Positions 1 through 6,483 of a stretch of DNA of 6,686 nt are shown here, piece by piece. The DNA comes from Microthrixaceae bacterium (lineage in GTDB: Bacteria; Actinomycetota; Acidimicrobiia; Acidimicrobiales; Acidimicrobilacustridaceae). How positions within the stretch are numbered: the first letter of the stretch is position 1; each line of letters begins with the position of its first letter. The stretch lies in contig JAHFUU010000145.1 in the NCBI GenBank assembly GCA_023264915.1, forward strand, positions 1 to 6,686, read 5' to 3'. Both the position numbers and the translations under genes were made by a program. The notes under the pieces were generated by a model. That model was not told the DNA's origin, did not search any database, and saw only the letters and a program-made list of their open reading frames with translations.

Positions 1-2
1 AA

Positions 3-56
3 GGCCACCCGACCGATGACTCCCTGGCGGGCACCGACGTCACATCCGAGGGCTGA
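3..56 (+). CDS. Possible C-terminal tail of an unidentified gene (partial)
   Basis: One plus-strand frame is open from the left edge and stops at TGA 54-56, giving the 17 residues GHPTDDSLAGTDVTSEG. Fifteen of its 17 codons end in G or C, which fits the codon habit of the real genes here. The polar, acidic composition is typical of a disordered C-terminus. If real, the gene converges tail-to-tail with aceE and its stop codon touches the hairpin at 55-85. A minus-strand reading of the same bases also has high third-position GC, so the call is tentative. No family can be recognised from so short a piece. Confidence 0.33.
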   Translation, partial: GHPTDDSLAGTDVTSEG

Positions 57-85
57 CCCGGGTCGAGCGCCGTGCAGCCCGGGTC
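55..85. terminator. Candidate hairpin terminator between convergent ends
   Basis: GACCCGGG at 55-62 is exactly complementary to CCCGGGTC at 78-85, giving an 8-bp GC-rich stem with a 15-nt loop. It starts 15 nt beyond the aceE stop codon on the minus strand and overlaps the possible plus-strand stop at 54-56. No T-tract follows on either strand, so it is not a classical intrinsic terminator. GC-rich actinobacteria often have hairpins without U-tracts at gene ends, so a bidirectional role is plausible but unproven. Confidence 0.35.
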
Positions 86-99
86 GATCTTCTCTCCAC

Positions 100-2835
100 T
101 CAGCGTCGCCATGGCGGGTCGTTGTCGGTGTCTATCCCGTTCTGGAGGATGCATGCGCTCACCTCGGCCGGCTCGACACTGCCCTCTGCGGCGAGTGCGC
201 CGAGCACCGCGACCTGAACGTGGGCCGAGTCGGTCTCGAAGAACCTGCGGAGAGCGGCTCGCGTGTCAGATCGACCGAAGCCGTCGGTTCCCAGTGCCAT
301 GAAGTTGCGGCCGGCAGGTACGAACCGCGCGATCTGATCCGGCACGGCGGCCATGTAGTCGGTGACCGCGACGATCGGACCCGAAGAGCGAGCGAGCTGA
401 TCGGTGACGTGGGCCGAACGGGCCGGCTCACCGGGATGAAGGCGGTTCCAGCGCGCGACCGCGAGGGCGTCGTCTCGTAGCCTCTTGTAGGAGGTGGCTG
501 ACCAGAGCTCCACGGCCACACCGTGATGCGCTGCGAGCTCGTCGCGCGCGTTGCGTGCCGCACCTTGGGCCGACCCCGAGAACAGGACGGTGGCACGGGG
601 AGCACCCCTGGGAAGCCCCTCGGTCCGGTCCGCCCATCTGTAGAGGCCGGAGACCACGTCGGACTCGGTCGTCCCGTCCGGTGTCGGACCCATCTCATAG
701 GTCTCGTTGTAAAGGGTCAGGTAGTAGAAGACGTCCTCGGACGCTGGGCCGTACATGCGGTCGATTCCATGCTTGACGACAGCAGCCATCTCGTACGCGA
801 AAGCCGGGTCGTATGCCTCACATGCGGGCACGGTCGATGCGAGGAGCGGTGAGTGGCCATCTTGGTGCTGGAGGCCCTCGCCCAGAAGGGTCGTGCGTCC
901 TGCCGTGGCCCCAACCAGGAACCCCTTGGCTCGAGCGTCAGCTGCCGCCCAGATCAAGTCACCAACCCTTTGGAAGCCGAACATCGAGTAGAAGATGTAG
1001 AACGGCACCATGGGCACGCCCCGATGCGCATAGCAGGTCGCCGCCGCAGTCCATGATGCAAGTGCACCGGCCTCGGTGATGCCTTCCTGCAGGATCTGGC
1101 CTTCGGTCGACTCGCTGTATGACAGCACGAGGTCGTGGTCGACGGGCTCGTACACCTGGCCTAGCGACGAGTAGATCTTGAACTCCCTGAACAGCGAGTC
1201 CATCCCGAACGTCCGGGCCTCGTCAGGGACTATGGGAACGACACGTGGACCGAAGTCGCGGTCGCGCAACAGGTTCCTGAGCATGCGCGTGAATGCCATG
1301 GTGGTGGACACTTGGCGGCCCGGGGATCCGGCGAACAGCTCCTCGAACGCCGAAGCCGGCGGGAGGGCCAGGGGGCGACGGGCCACCGTCAGCCGGCATG
1401 GCAGCGGCCCGTCGAGCGCCTTGCGGCGGGTCATCATGTAGATGCTCTCTGGAGAGTCCGTTGCGGGCCGGAAGTACGGCGGGTCCTCGCCTGCGAGCGC
1501 CTCATCGGGGATCTCGTCGTTCAACCGCAGGCGGTCACGGAGCAGCCTGAGCTGCGACGCGGTCATCTTCTTGATCTGGTGCGTGGCGTTCCGCCCCTCG
1601 AGGTCCGGACCGAGGGTCCAGCCCTTGATGGTCTTCGCCAGTATCACCGTGGGAGCACCCCTCAGGTGGGTGGCTGCCTCGTAGGCCGCGTACAGCTTCT
1701 GGTAGTCATGGCCGCCGCGGGGAAGGCTGCGAAGGTCGTCGTCTGAGAGGTGCTCCACCATCTTGTGCAGGCGCGGATCGGGACCGAAGAAGTGGTCGCG
1801 GATGTGGGCTCCGTCCGAGACCGCGTACCGCTGGAAGTCCCCGTCGGGCGTCGTGTTCATCTTGTGAAGAAGCACGCCGTCCACGTCCCGGGCCAGGAGA
1901 GCGTCCCAACGCGATCCCCAGATCACCTTGATGACGTTCCAGCCAGCCCCGCGGAACACCGACTCGAGCTCTTGTATCACCTTGCTGTTCCCGCGCACGG
2001 GGCCGTCCAGCCTCTGCAAGTTGCAGTTGACAACCCAGGTCAGGTTGTCGAGCTCCTCCCTGGAGGCAAGTGAGATCGACCCGAGCGTCTCCGGCTCGTC
2101 GCACTCGCCGTCACCCAAGAAGCACCAGACGCGGCTGGCGGATGTGTCGTCGATCCTGCGATTGGACAGGTAGCGGTTGAAGCGGGCCTGGTAGATCGAG
2201 TTGATGGGGCCAAGGCCCATGGAGACCGTCGGGAACTCCCAGAACTCGGGCATCAACCTGGGGTGCGGGTAAGACGACAAGCCCCCGAGGCCGCTGCCTT
2301 CCCCACCGGGCCGGGACACCTCGCGCCTGAAGTTGTCCAGGTCCTCCTCGTCCAGGCGGCCTTCCAGGTAGGCCCTGGCATAGATCCCTGGGGCGGCGTG
2401 GCCCTGGATGTAGAGATGATCGCCCGGCGCGCCGGCATCGCTGCCCCGGAAGAAGTGGTTGAAACCGACCTCATAGAGAGCGGCGCTCGACGCGAACGTC
2501 GAGAGGTGGCCGCCGATGCCCTCGGCGCGCTTGTTGGCCTTGACGACCATCACAGCCGCGTTCCATCGGATGAAGGCCCGGATGCGGCGTTCGATGTGCT
2601 CATCTCCTGGGAACCACGGCTGGTCCCTTGGCGGGATGGTGTTCACGTAAGGGGTGCTGACCTCTGCGGGTGTGCCGATCTGACGCAGCCGCGCCCTCTC
2701 TGTGAGCTTGGAGATGATGTAGCGCGCCCTGGTCGCCCCCCTCGCATCTATGACCGCGTCCAGTGAGTCGAGCCACTCTCGCGTCTCATCCGGGTCGATG
2801 TCGGGGAGCTGGTTGACGAAACCGTCGAGGGCCAT
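100..2835 (-). CDS. aceE: Pyruvate dehydrogenase E1 component, homodimeric type
   Basis: This thiamine-diphosphate enzyme decarboxylates pyruvate and transfers the acetyl group to the lipoyl domain of E2 in the cytoplasmic pyruvate dehydrogenase complex. The 911-aa product is collinear over its whole length with E. coli AceE (887 aa). The N-terminal region that docks E2 is present (DIDPDETREW, 12-21). The ThDP/Mg motif is GDG at 241-243 followed by NCN at 270-272. Residues matching the E. coli active site are His110, His146, Tyr189, His419, Glu539, Glu578 and His657. The C-terminal domain keeps TDGFGRSD at 850-857. ATG at 2835 is chosen because GAGGAGG lies just upstream; a TTG at 2847 would place that ribosome binding site inside the gene. 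A glycine-rich stretch at about 173-186 is longer than in E. coli. E2 and E3 genes are not in the window. Confidence 0.97.
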   Translation of the reverse strand: MALDGFVNQLPDIDPDETREWLDSLDAVIDARGATRARYIISKLTERARLRQIGTPAEVSTPYVNTIPPRDQPWFPGDEHIERRIRAFIRWNAAVMVVKANKRAEGIGGHLSTFASSAALYEVGFNHFFRGSDAGAPGDHLYIQGHAAPGIYARAYLEGRLDEEDLDNFRREVSRPGGEGSGLGGLSSYPHPRLMPEFWEFPTVSMGLGPINSIYQARFNRYLSNRRIDDTSASRVWCFLGDGECDEPETLGSISLASREELDNLTWVVNCNLQRLDGPVRGNSKVIQELESVFRGAGWNVIKVIWGSRWDALLARDVDGVLLHKMNTTPDGDFQRYAVSDGAHIRDHFFGPDPRLHKMVEHLSDDDLRSLPRGGHDYQKLYAAYEAATHLRGAPTVILAKTIKGWTLGPDLEGRNATHQIKKMTASQLRLLRDRLRLNDEIPDEALAGEDPPYFRPATDSPESIYMMTRRKALDGPLPCRLTVARRPLALPPASAFEELFAGSPGRQVSTTMAFTRMLRNLLRDRDFGPRVVPIVPDEARTFGMDSLFREFKIYSSLGQVYEPVDHDLVLSYSESTEGQILQEGITEAGALASWTAAATCYAHRGVPMVPFYIFYSMFGFQRVGDLIWAAADARAKGFLVGATAGRTTLLGEGLQHQDGHSPLLASTVPACEAYDPAFAYEMAAVVKHGIDRMYGPASEDVFYYLTLYNETYEMGPTPDGTTESDVVSGLYRWADRTEGLPRGAPRATVLFSGSAQGAARNARDELAAHHGVAVELWSATSYKRLRDDALAVARWNRLHPGEPARSAHVTDQLARSSGPIVAVTDYMAAVPDQIARFVPAGRNFMALGTDGFGRSDTRAALRRFFETDSAHVQVAVLGALAAEGSVEPAEVSACILQNGIDTDNDPPWRR

Positions 2836-2845
2836 ACCCCTCCTC
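2836..2845 (-). promoter_or_regulatory. Ribosome binding site of aceE
   Basis: Read on the minus strand, GAGGAGGGGT directly precedes the ATG at 2835. AGGAGG itself is only 3 nt from the start codon, but the upstream GAGG gives a normal 6-nt spacing. This site decides in favour of the ATG over the in-frame TTG at 2847. No convincing TANNNT -10 box for aceE was found in the roughly 100 bases upstream. Confidence 0.75.
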
Positions 2846-2850
2846 AATGC

Positions 2851-2875
2851 CCGTCCTTGCGATTCCCTTGGACGG
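2851..2875. repeat. Inverted repeat in the divergent intergenic region
   Basis: CCGTCC at 2851-2856 and GGACGG at 2870-2875 form perfect 6-bp arms around a 13-nt spacer. The element lies 16-40 bases upstream of the aceE start codon, where an operator or a 5' UTR hairpin would sit. Arms this short can arise by chance in GC-rich DNA. Confidence 0.3.
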
Positions 2876-2888
2876 CTTCCATCTTTGC

Positions 2889-2912
2889 GCGCGCTGGGGA
2901 GCTGCGCGCTGG
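2889..2912. repeat. Direct repeat GCGCGCTGG x2, 15-bp period
   Basis: GCGCGCTGG occurs at 2889-2897 and again at 2904-2912, separated by GGAGCT. The pair lies immediately upstream of the -10-like box at 2922-2927 and covers the position where its -35 element would be. It could be a regulator binding site acting on one or both divergent genes. No known operator was recognised, and the GC-rich composition makes a chance repeat possible. Confidence 0.35.
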
Positions 2913-2918
2913 AGTGTC

Positions 2919-2927
2919 CGGTATCCT
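2919..2927 (+). promoter_or_regulatory. Candidate -10 box for a leaderless transcript
   Basis: CGGTATCCT contains TATCCT (2922-2927), which fits the actinobacterial -10 consensus TANNNT. Six bases separate it from the GTG at 2934, so transcription would begin at or next to the start codon. There is no Shine-Dalgarno sequence near that GTG; the nearest purine run, GGAG at 2911-2914, is 19 nt away. No clear TTGAC-like -35 element was seen. A near-identical box precedes ychF. Confidence 0.5.
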
Positions 2928-2933
2928 CACCCG

Positions 2934-5312
2934 GTGACGCGGCGCTGGTCTCACACGGTCGTCCTGTTGTTTGCGGGCGCGATCGCCGCGGCGGGGGCCC
3001 TGCCTGCCGCCGCTGACCCTTCCACGATCACCGCGGCGGGCGACGCGTACGCGCCGGTCTCGTTCAGGCCCGCCGACAGCACCTGGCGAGACCTCGGGGC
3101 CAGCACGGCTCTCGCGGACGGCCGGCGGATGTGGGCCTTCGGTGACACCTTCGAGCCTGGTGCCCCCCGGTACTCCTCGGTGCACTCGAACACCGTCGCA
3201 CTGACCGAACCCGGTGACCCCGGAACCTTCGTCGAGCCATTGGATCCAAACGGTCATCGCGGCACGACCGTGCCGCTCACCGCTCCCGAAGCGGCCCTCA
3301 GCTTCGGGCAACGGTTCTTCCCCGTCGAGCCTGCACGGGTCCATGACACGCGCCAGGCGCCCGGCACGCGACTGGGCCCCGGCCAGTACCGCGACGTCAC
3401 CTTTGCGGTCCCGGCGGACATCAGCGGCCCGGCCTCTGTCGTGTTCAACCTGACGGCGATCAACACCACTGCATCAGGAACCGACCTCGAGGTGACCGAA
3501 CCGACGGCACCCGTTCAGCCGACGACCTCAGGCCTGAACCTCAAGGGCCATGAGACCGCCGCGAACCTACAGACCGCTGCCATGGGGCCTTCTGTGGACG
3601 ACCTCTTCGGCCAGCCGAGCACGATTCGCATTCGCAACAGCGCGAGCTCGGTCGAGCTGATCATCGACCTGGTCGGCTTCGTCGCAGAACCCCTTGCCGG
3701 CCAGATCCCGGGCGCCAGGGCAGTGCTCGGGTTCTCGCCGACTGAGCCGACCCGGGTGTACGACTCGACCGTCTGCGGTCCGGGCCGGAACCTCGGCCCC
3801 GGCGAGACCGTGACGGCACAGGTTCGCGACGGCGTCTGCCTCGGTGCCGGCTCAGCGGCGGTGCCCGCCAACGCCGCGGCCGTGCTGGTCAACCTCACCG
3901 CTGACGGCCCGGGCTCGACTCGACCCACACACCTCACGGCCTACGCGGAGGGCGCACCGAAGCCTTCCACCTCCAACCTCAATCTGGCGGACCACGATGT
4001 GCGGGCCAACCTGGCAGTTGTCGGGCTTGCCCCGGGTGGAGGCATCTCCCTGTACAACTCCGAAGGCTCCTTCCGGGCGATCGTCGACGTGCTCGGGTAC
4101 TTCACCCCCGCTGCTGCCCCCGACACGAGCTCGGCGTTCGTGCCGATCGCGCCGTCGAGGGCATGTGACACGCGGGAGGCAGCGTCGCTTTGCGCGGGCC
4201 CCTTGGGACCGCAGCATTCTCGCTCGATCCAGGTTGAGCCCGCCGTGGTGCCCCGCGACGCGACCGCGGTGGCCTTGACGGTCACGGCCGTGTTCCCCAC
4301 CGCAGCCACGCACCTGACCGTGTGGGGTGGTGGTGTGAGACCTGGAGCCTCCAACCTCAACGCCGGTCCGGGATCGGTGCGGGCAGCGATGGTGGTTGCC
4401 AAGGTTGGGGCCTCGGGAGAGGTCGAGGTCTTCAACAACTCTGGATCCGTTGACGTCATCGTCGACGTGGTCGGGTTCTTCGCACCGCAAGCGACCACCT
4501 CCGGCTCATGCTCGGGCGTCCACGGGAGGATCGCCAACTGGCCGGCAAGCATCGTCGACCTCGGTGGCGGGGCAGTGCCGGGCACCGACCGGGTCGCCAT
4601 CTACTACACGCGCTGGCTCGTCTGCTCAGAGTACGTGTACCTGTCCCAAGGCACCGGTGTCGCCTTCGTCCAGATCCAGGCGGGCCGCCCGGCCGAGGTG
4701 CCCCTGGTGGCCGAACGCCACGAGCTCGAGTCAAGCCCGGATGGGTCCTACCCGACGGGCGCCCACGTCAAGGGTGGCATCCTCCGGGACGGCTTCGTGT
4801 ACCTCTACGGGTGCGATCATTCCTCGAACGGGTGCTTCCTGCGGCGGGCTGCGGTCACGTCCGATCTGGGCGACACGGCGAGCTACACGTACTTCGCCGC
4901 GAGCGACGGGTCCCCCTCCTTCAGCCTCTCGGTGACGGCGCAGACGCCGATCCCGTTCAGTCCGACAGGCCCGATCCCTGACACCCAGTTCCCGGCATCG
5001 GATCTGTCTGTGGATTGGTTCGGCGAGCTCGCTGGCGGGACTTTGGTCATGATGTACGAGCCCCGATGGGACAGCGGCAACAGGCCGGTCATCGTGCGAA
5101 CGGCCCCGGCTCCATGGGGACCTTGGAGCGAACCTGTCCACAAGGCCGATGGAGGGCAACCCCATGTCGCGGGGTGCGATGTCGGTTCCCTCGACGCGCT
5201 GTGCCGGGCCTTTCACCTCAACCCTGGTGCCTCGGACCGAACACATCTGTGGTTCAGCTTCTACGCGGGCGGGGACCACATGCTGAAGCACTCGGTGCTG
5301 CCCATCGGCTGA
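2934..5312 (+). CDS. Secreted DUF4185-like beta-propeller protein with three inserted repeat domains
   Basis: The 792-aa product starts at GTG 2934 with a signal peptide: basic TRRW, a hydrophobic core and LPAAA before a likely cut after residue 27. Residues about 45-121 look like the first blade of a DUF4185-type propeller (GDTF at 70-73, HSNTVAL at 84-90). Three related domains follow at about 128-253, 265-392 and 402-518. The propeller then resumes to the C-terminus, with NWPAS near 535, an RTAPAPWGPWSEP segment near 722-734 and a last-blade segment LWFSFYAGG at 772-780. The mature chain has ten cysteines, compatible with disulfides outside the cell. Some DUF4185 proteins are endo-D-arabinanases (family GH183), so glycan hydrolysis or binding is possible, but no catalytic residues are assigned. 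An in-frame ATG at 2847 would bury the signal peptide behind 29 residues and overlap the aceE 5' end. Confidence 0.85.
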   Translation: MTRRWSHTVVLLFAGAIAAAGALPAAADPSTITAAGDAYAPVSFRPADSTWRDLGASTALADGRRMWAFGDTFEPGAPRYSSVHSNTVALTEPGDPGTFVEPLDPNGHRGTTVPLTAPEAALSFGQRFFPVEPARVHDTRQAPGTRLGPGQYRDVTFAVPADISGPASVVFNLTAINTTASGTDLEVTEPTAPVQPTTSGLNLKGHETAANLQTAAMGPSVDDLFGQPSTIRIRNSASSVELIIDLVGFVAEPLAGQIPGARAVLGFSPTEPTRVYDSTVCGPGRNLGPGETVTAQVRDGVCLGAGSAAVPANAAAVLVNLTADGPGSTRPTHLTAYAEGAPKPSTSNLNLADHDVRANLAVVGLAPGGGISLYNSEGSFRAIVDVLGYFTPAAAPDTSSAFVPIAPSRACDTREAASLCAGPLGPQHSRSIQVEPAVVPRDATAVALTVTAVFPTAATHLTVWGGGVRPGASNLNAGPGSVRAAMVVAKVGASGEVEVFNNSGSVDVIVDVVGFFAPQATTSGSCSGVHGRIANWPASIVDLGGGAVPGTDRVAIYYTRWLVCSEYVYLSQGTGVAFVQIQAGRPAEVPLVAERHELESSPDGSYPTGAHVKGGILRDGFVYLYGCDHSSNGCFLRRAAVTSDLGDTASYTYFAASDGSPSFSLSVTAQTPIPFSPTGPIPDTQFPASDLSVDWFGELAGGTLVMMYEPRWDSGNRPVIVRTAPAPWGPWSEPVHKADGGQPHVAGCDVGSLDALCRAFHLNPGASDRTHLWFSFYAGGDHMLKHSVLPIG
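3315..4487 (+). repeat. Three tandem protein-level repeat domains inside the secreted protein
   Basis: The copies span about 3315-3692, 3726-4109 and 4137-4487. Each begins with a P-x-R-x-x-D-[TS] motif (PARVHDTR, PTRVYDST, PSRACDTR). Each then has an LGP turn, a hydrophobic strand resembling VxVNLTA, an S-[GN]-LN motif (SGLNL, SNLNL, SNLNA) and a C-terminal strand ending DLVGFV, DVLGYF or DVVGFF. Similar all-beta modules are common in exported actinobacterial proteins, but their function is not established to my knowledge. Copies 2 and 3 each hold a cysteine pair near the N-terminal end. The copies have diverged strongly, so the duplication is old. Confidence 0.85.
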
Positions 5313-5322
5313 GCAGACGAAA

Positions 5323-5340
5323 CGCGGACAGGTCCCCGCG
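5323..5340 (+). terminator. Weak candidate terminator hairpin
   Basis: CGCGG at 5323-5327 pairs with CCGCG at 5336-5340 around an 8-nt loop, 10 nt after the stop codon of the secreted protein gene. The stem is only 5 bp and no T-tract follows. More GC-rich complementarity (GCGG/CCGC) lies just downstream, so alternative folds are possible. Confidence 0.25.
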
Positions 5341-5381
5341 GGCGCCGCGCAATCTGGGCCTTTCGACGACGGGCCGGGTGT

Positions 5382-5390
5382 CGGTAGCCT
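5382..5390 (+). promoter_or_regulatory. Candidate -10 box of ychF, leaderless arrangement
   Basis: CGGTAGCCT contains TAGCCT (5385-5390), a TANNNT match, with 7 bases before the GTG start at 5398. A loose -35 candidate, TCGACG at 5363-5368, lies 16 bp upstream. No Shine-Dalgarno sequence precedes the GTG. The box shares CGGTANCCT with the one in front of the secreted protein gene. Confidence 0.5.
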
Positions 5391-5397
5391 GAGCGAC

Positions 5398-6474
5398 GTG
5401 GAGAGGTTCGGGTTCGTCGGTCTGCCCAACGCCGGCAAGTCTTCGTTGTTCAACGCCCTGTCAGGATCGAGCGCGCTCGCCGCGCCCTATGCCTTTGCCA
5501 CCAAGGACCCCAACGTCGGCACGGCTCGCATCCCAGATGACAGGCTGAAGCGCCTGGCAGCGATGTCCAACAGCGCAAAGGTCGTCCCAGCGACAGTCGA
5601 GTTCATCGACATCGGTGGGCTTGTCGAGGGGGCGAGCCAGGGTGAGGGGCTCGGAAACCGCTTCCTTGCCAACATCCGGGAAGTCGATGCGGTCGTGTTC
5701 GTGCTTCGGGCGTTCTCAGACGACGACGTGCCAGGTCCGACCGATCCCCTCGAGCACCTGCGAGTGCTCGAGATAGAGCTGGCACTGGCGGATCTCGAGA
5801 CCGCGGAACGGCAGCTGGACAAGCGTCGCCGGGCTGCCAAGGGTGACAAGGCACTGATCGATGGTGTGAAGGCCCTCGAAGCGGCCCATGAGGTCCTCGC
5901 CGAGGGCACCCCCCTGTATCGCAGCGACCTCGACTCGCAAGAACGCGATCATCTGCGTGACCTGTTCTTCCTGACCAACAAGCCGGCGCTCGTGGTGGTG
6001 AACGTCGGCGAGGCAGACATCGGTCGCATCGACGAGCTGGCTGCACCGGTGGCGGCCGAGCTTGCAGGCAGGGCGGAGATCGTCGGCATGTGCGTTCAGC
6101 TCGAGGCCGAGGCCGCGCAGCTCCCCGAGGACGAGCGAGCCGAGATCCTCGATGCCTTCGGCCTGGGGGAGGGTGCCCTGCCCCGCTTCATCCGGTCGGC
6201 CTACCACCTGCTCGGGTTGCGCACCTTCCTGACCACAGGCGAGAAGGAGTCTCGCGCGTGGACCTTCAAGGCGGGATGGAAGGCACCGCGGTGCGCGGGT
6301 GTCATCCACACCGATTTCGAGCGCGGCTTCATCCGGGCAGAGGTCATCCACTGGGATGACCTTCTCGAGATCGGATCGTGGCCAAAAGCCCGAGAGCTCG
6401 GAAGGCTTCGGGTCGAGGGCAAGGACTACGAGGTCGCCGATGGTGACGTGCTCGAGATCAGGTTCAACGTGTGA
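5398..6474 (+). CDS. ychF: Redox-related ATPase YchF (Obg/TRAFAC family)
   Basis: YchF is a nearly universal cytoplasmic P-loop NTPase that prefers ATP, binds the ribosome and is linked in E. coli to oxidative stress and to translation of leaderless mRNA. The 358-aa product is full length (E. coli has 363). The P-loop GLPNAGKSS is at 8-16 and the G3 motif DIGG at 71-74. The canonical G4 NKxD is replaced by NVGE at 202-205, as expected for an ATP-preferring YchF. A helical, coiled-coil-like arm spans about 122-172. The TGS domain fills about 275-358, with AGVIHTDFERGFIRAE and the ending RFNV. The segment AFATKDPN (32-39) has Ala34 where E. coli has the redox-sensitive Cys35. GTG 5398 is the only start that leaves the P-loop at its normal distance from the N-terminus. 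Confidence 0.97.
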   Translation: MERFGFVGLPNAGKSSLFNALSGSSALAAPYAFATKDPNVGTARIPDDRLKRLAAMSNSAKVVPATVEFIDIGGLVEGASQGEGLGNRFLANIREVDAVVFVLRAFSDDDVPGPTDPLEHLRVLEIELALADLETAERQLDKRRRAAKGDKALIDGVKALEAAHEVLAEGTPLYRSDLDSQERDHLRDLFFLTNKPALVVVNVGEADIGRIDELAAPVAAELAGRAEIVGMCVQLEAEAAQLPEDERAEILDAFGLGEGALPRFIRSAYHLLGLRTFLTTGEKESRAWTFKAGWKAPRCAGVIHTDFERGFIRAEVIHWDDLLEIGSWPKARELGRLRVEGKDYEVADGDVLEIRFNV

Positions 6475-6477
6475 GGG
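6473..6477 (+). promoter_or_regulatory. Ribosome binding site of the DUF192 gene
   Basis: GAGGG overlaps the last two bases of the ychF stop codon and lies 6 nt before the ATG at 6484. This supports the ATG and suggests translation from the ychF transcript, unlike the two upstream GTG genes, which lack such a site. Confidence 0.6.
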
Positions 6478-6483
6478 CCTGGC

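Noticed and set aside
2263..2766. Plus-strand open frame of 167 codons opposite aceE
   Set aside because: It lies wholly antisense to a strongly conserved aceE segment, has no recognisable family, and is typical of open shadow frames in GC-rich DNA. The frame at 1312-1746 is rejected for the same reason.
100..2835. A full pyruvate dehydrogenase operon or hybrid E1-E2 fusion
   Set aside because: The protein ends at the normal AceE C-terminus, and no lipoyl, E2 or E3 sequence is present in the window.
2836..2847. TTG at 2847 as the aceE start
   Set aside because: It would translate the GAGGAGG ribosome binding site itself. ATG 2835 follows that site and gives an N-terminus collinear with other AceE proteins.
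2847..2933. ATG at 2847 as the start of the secreted protein
   Set aside because: It would add 29 residues before a good signal peptide, has no ribosome binding site on its own strand, and would run into the aceE ribosome binding site. GTG 2934 begins the signal peptide cleanly.
3315..4487. Repeats as a mobile element or DNA tandem array
   Set aside because: The similarity is at protein level only. There is no transposase, terminal inverted repeat or near-identical DNA copy.
4731..5453. Minus-strand open frame of 240 codons across the secreted gene end and the ychF start
   Set aside because: It crosses a gene boundary and two promoter-like sites, is arginine- and proline-rich like other shadow frames, and shows no domain.
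5716..6351. Minus-strand open frame of 211 codons opposite ychF
   Set aside because: It is antisense to conserved YchF coding sequence, with no ribosome binding site or known motif.
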